NCBI RefSeq assembly: GCF_003325355.1
Contig: NZ_CP030850.1
Coordinates: 2,666,001-2,730,000, forward strand
DNA: 64,000 nt
Direction: 5' to 3'
DNA from: Runella rosea
GTDB lineage: Bacteria; Bacteroidota; Bacteroidia; Cytophagales; Spirosomataceae
Shown here: positions 61,608-64,000 of the stretch, one piece after another
Numbering within the stretch: the stretch's first letter is position 1
Layout: the number at the start of each line of letters is the position of its first letter
The notes under the pieces: generated by a model
Database searches by the model: none
Seen by the model: only the letters and a program-made list of their open reading frames with translations
What the model was told of the DNA's origin: nothing
Translations under genes and position numbers: made by a program

Positions 61608-63476
61608 ATGAATTACCTTTCAGCAGAAAATATTTCCAAGTCTTTTGGCGACAAATGGTTGTTTAAAGACTTGACCATCGGCCTCAGTCGCGGCGACAAA
61701 ATGGCCCTCATCGGTGCAAACGGAACGGGCAAAACGACCTTAATGACCATCTTGGCGGGCGTCACGCCCCTTGACCAAGGCAACGTGAGTGTTCGCAAAG
61801 ACATTCGCGTGGGCTATCTCGAACAAGCCCCTGATTTTGACGGACAACTTCCCGTTTTGGAAGTTTTGTTTTCGGGCAATAATCCTGTAGCAAAAGCCGT
61901 CAAAGAATACGAAGAAGCACTTTTGTCGGGCGATGATAAACGATTTGCGACCGCCATTGAGAATGTCGACTCGCTGCAAGCTTGGGATTTTGAAGCCCGC
62001 GTTAAAGAAATTCTGGGGAAACTCGGCATTCCCGACGTTACAGTCAAAATAGGAACCATGTCGGGTGGACAACGCAAACGCGTTGCCCTGGCCAAAGTAC
62101 TCATTGAAAGCCCCGATTTATTGATTCTGGATGAGCCTACCAACCACCTTGACTTGAGCATGGTGGAATGGCTCGAAAATTACCTCAATACCCAAAACAC
62201 CACACTCCTGCTCGTAACCCACGACCGGTATTTTCTGGATACCGTCTGTAACGTGATTGTGGAGTTGGACAACGGCACGCTCTTTACCTACAAAGGGAAT
62301 TACGCCTATTTTCTGGAAAAGAAAGCCGAGCGCGAAGCCATAGAAGCCTCCGAAGTAGATAAAGCGCGCAACCTATACCGCAAAGAACTTGATTGGATAC
62401 GCAGGCAGCCCAAAGCGCGCGGAACCAAAGCTAAATACCGCGTAGACGCCTTTGAAGACACCAAAGATAAAGCCAGTCAACGCAAGTTTGACAATCAAAT
62501 AGAACTCAACGTAAAATCGGCGCGACTGGGTAGCAAAATTGTTGAATTGCACAGTGTGGGCAAACATTTTGGCGGCAAAACCGTCGTTGACAATTTTTTA
62601 TACACCTTCAAAAAAGGCGATAGAATTGGAATTGTCGGCAAAAATGGAGCAGGGAAATCTACATTGCTCAACATGATTACGGGCGAGCTACGCCCCGACA
62701 ACGGCCAAGTGGTACGTGGTGATACAGTTCAGTTTGGTTATTACAAACAAACCGACCTTGAGTACAAACCCGGTCAGCGGGTGGTAGACTGGGTAAAAGA
62801 TGTGGCTGAGGTCATTCGCCTCGGCACGGGCCAGACCGTAACGGCTTCGCAATACCTAAACGCCTTTCTGTTTCCACCCCATAAGCAGGGCACACTCATC
62901 GAAAAACTCAGCGGGGGCGAAAAGCGCCGCCTTCAACTGCTCCGTATTTTGATGGCCGAGCCTAATTTCCTGATTCTGGATGAGCCGACCAACGACCTCG
63001 ACATCACGACCCTCAATATTCTGGAGGAGTTTTTGATGAACTTCCCCGGTTGTTTGATTATCGTTTCCCACGACCGGTATTTCTTAGACCGCCTCGTCGA
63101 CCACTTGTTTGTGTTTGAAGAAAGCGGCGGCATCCGCGATTTTCCAGGAAACTATACCGATTACCGAAACTTTCTTTCTGAAAACAACGACCTAAAATCC
63201 GAAGCCAAAGCACAAACTACGTCCGTACCCACCAAGGCCGACACGCCTGCAGCGGCACCAAAGCGTAAACTAAGCTACAAAGAGCAGAAGGAACTGGAAG
63301 GGCTAGATGCTGAAATGGCCGCTTTGGAGAAACAAAAAGAAACTTTTATTGAGAAACTGAACGCTGGCAGTGGCTCGCACGAAGACCTCGTTCAATGGGC
63401 GCGCGAAATTGAAAATATCAATGCTAAAATTGAAGAAAAGGAAATGCGCTGGCTAGAGTTGAGCGAATTGGCTTGA
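61608..63476 (+). CDS. uup: ABC-F family ATPase Uup
   Basis: A 622-residue soluble twin-ATPase protein. Walker A motifs are 'GANGTGKTT' (36-44) and 'GKNGAGKST' (~343); signatures 'SGGQRKR' (~148) and 'SGGEKRR' (~430); Walker B 'LLILDEPTNHLD' and 'FLILDEPTNDLD'. The C-terminal ~80 residues, after an Ala/Pro/Thr linker, form the coiled coil typical of Uup ('KLSYKEQKELEGLDAEMAALEKQ' region), a nucleic-acid-binding domain. Uup influences transposon excision and branched DNA intermediates in other bacteria. A TAnnTTTG box adjoins the start. Confidence 0.92.
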   Translation: MNYLSAENISKSFGDKWLFKDLTIGLSRGDKMALIGANGTGKTTLMTILAGVTPLDQGNVSVRKDIRVGYLEQAPDFDGQLPVLEVLFSGNNPVAKAVKEYEEALLSGDDKRFATAIENVDSLQAWDFEARVKEILGKLGIPDVTVKIGTMSGGQRKRVALAKVLIESPDLLILDEPTNHLDLSMVEWLENYLNTQNTTLLLVTHDRYFLDTVCNVIVELDNGTLFTYKGNYAYFLEKKAEREAIEASEVDKARNLYRKELDWIRRQPKARGTKAKYRVDAFEDTKDKASQRKFDNQIELNVKSARLGSKIVELHSVGKHFGGKTVVDNFLYTFKKGDRIGIVGKNGAGKSTLLNMITGELRPDNGQVVRGDTVQFGYYKQTDLEYKPGQRVVDWVKDVAEVIRLGTGQTVTASQYLNAFLFPPHKQGTLIEKLSGGEKRRLQLLRILMAEPNFLILDEPTNDLDITTLNILEEFLMNFPGCLIIVSHDRYFLDRLVDHLFVFEESGGIRDFPGNYTDYRNFLSENNDLKSEAKAQTTSVPTKADTPAAAPKRKLSYKEQKELEGLDAEMAALEKQKETFIEKLNAGSGSHEDLVQWAREIENINAKIEEKEMRWLELSELA

Positions 63477-63577
63477 GTAAACCCTTTTCCAGTCTTATTT
63501 TTAGAAAGATAATAAACAAAGCAAGACTTATTCGGTTGGTTATTTCCCCGTGAACCGGAAGTTATGTAATTTTGAGC

Positions 63578-64000
63578 ATGGATTCAATTACTGACTTTTT
63601 CCAATATCTCGTTAATTCTGAAGAAATTATCCGTACTGGTGGATTGGTGCTAATAACGCTCATCATTTTTGCCGAAAACGGTCTATTCTTTGCGTTCTTT
63701 TTACCGGGCGACTACCTTGTGTTTTTGGCGGGGGTTTTTTGTGCGTTAAAAATTCTGGACGTTCCTATTTTTCTACTTTTAGGATGTCTTTTTGGGGCCG
63801 CTATTGTGGGCTCACTGACGGGGTATCTTACCGGTCGTTTCTTTGGCGACCGCATTCAAAATCGCCCAGACTCTATTTTTTTCAAGAAAAAACACATCGA
63901 AACCACTCGTATTTATTTTGCAAAATACGGCAGTCGAACGCTCGTTATCAGTCGTTTTTTGCCCGTAGTACGCACTTTTGCCCCTATTTTAGCAGGACTG
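63578..64000 (+). CDS. DedA/SNARE-associated family membrane protein (3' end cut by the window)
   Basis: The frame starts at ATG 63578 and stays open to the window edge (141 codons). Typical DedA features are 'FAENGLFFAFFLPGDYLVFLAG' (strings FAENGLFFAFF and LPGDYLVFLAG), 'GSLTGYLTGRFFGDR' and, near the edge, 'FAKYGSRTLVISRFLPVVRTFAPILAG' (key residues Gly, Arg-Phe-x-Pro and Arg-Thr). DedA proteins are implicated in undecaprenyl phosphate or phospholipid recycling across the membrane. The remaining part lies outside the window. Confidence 0.9.
   Translation, partial: MDSITDFFQYLVNSEEIIRTGGLVLITLIIFAENGLFFAFFLPGDYLVFLAGVFCALKILDVPIFLLLGCLFGAAIVGSLTGYLTGRFFGDRIQNRPDSIFFKKKHIETTRIYFAKYGSRTLVISRFLPVVRTFAPILAGL

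Overview
The window is chromosomal DNA of a Bacteroidota bacterium, most likely a Cytophagales member of the Runella/Spirosoma type. Pointers are the TAnnTTTG-type promoter boxes, a type II (beta-grasp) glutamine synthetase, a bacillithiol-linked YtxJ protein, a DUF5686 outer-membrane protein with a carboxypeptidase-regulatory-like domain, stand-alone TonB C-terminal proteins, sensor kinases with beta-propeller or 7TMR heads, and giant secreted proteins with Ig-like modules and Gly-Cys-X C-termini. I saw no rRNA, tRNA, CRISPR array, prophage or insertion sequence. The genus is inferred; nothing in the window proves it.

Layout. 1-11 kb holds envelope and housekeeping genes: a PBP4-type peptidase, DUF2252, DUF5686, DUF4262, waaA (Kdo transferase) carrying an in-frame array of 26 unbroken 7-base repeats, ytxJ, uvrC and an outer-membrane barrel. 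11-13.8 kb is a minus-strand group of padR, a TonB-like stub, tonB and a TonB C-terminal protein. 14-18.2 kb is a plus-strand run with a copper/redox theme: MbnP-like and MbnH-like proteins, a PAS/LOV-like protein without the photoactive cysteine, a cysteine-rich CWC protein, and a secreted protein joining a c-type heme motif to all six copper ligands of a PHM-type monooxygenase. 18.4-20.8 kb has a Tat-exported oxidoreductase and a GH43 hydrolase.

20.9-31.2 kb is a dense signalling block: a NarL/LuxR regulator with a propeller histidine kinase; a second LuxR regulator facing two kinases with near-identical catalytic cores but different sensor halves; an HTH-only LuxR protein; and a LytTR protein whose leader plus first codons is duplicated, without indels, 6 kb upstream. 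Two paralogous secreted NTF2-like proteins flank two giant secreted proteins at 31-41.6 kb. The first giant begins with a pappalysin (M43) domain whose zinc ligands and catalytic Glu are all replaced.

43-48 kb has a DUF885 metalloprotein and a PQQ-type sugar dehydrogenase-like protein. 48.1-54 kb is a minus-strand operon for a dTDP-3-amino-sugar and its transfer (ketoisomerase, aminotransferase, GT2, methyltransferase, GT-C) ending in an M42 peptidase. Then come glutamine synthetase and an ABC-F ATPase (minus), and a second signalling operon at 58.4-61.5 kb: seven-helix membrane protein, histidine kinase, a pseudo-histidine-kinase with Tyr in place of His, and a LuxR regulator. uup and a truncated DedA gene close the window.

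The strongest candidates for undescribed biology are the copper/heme run, the dead-pappalysin giant in its LytTR/NTF2 setting, the pseudokinase operon, and the heptamer array inside waaA.
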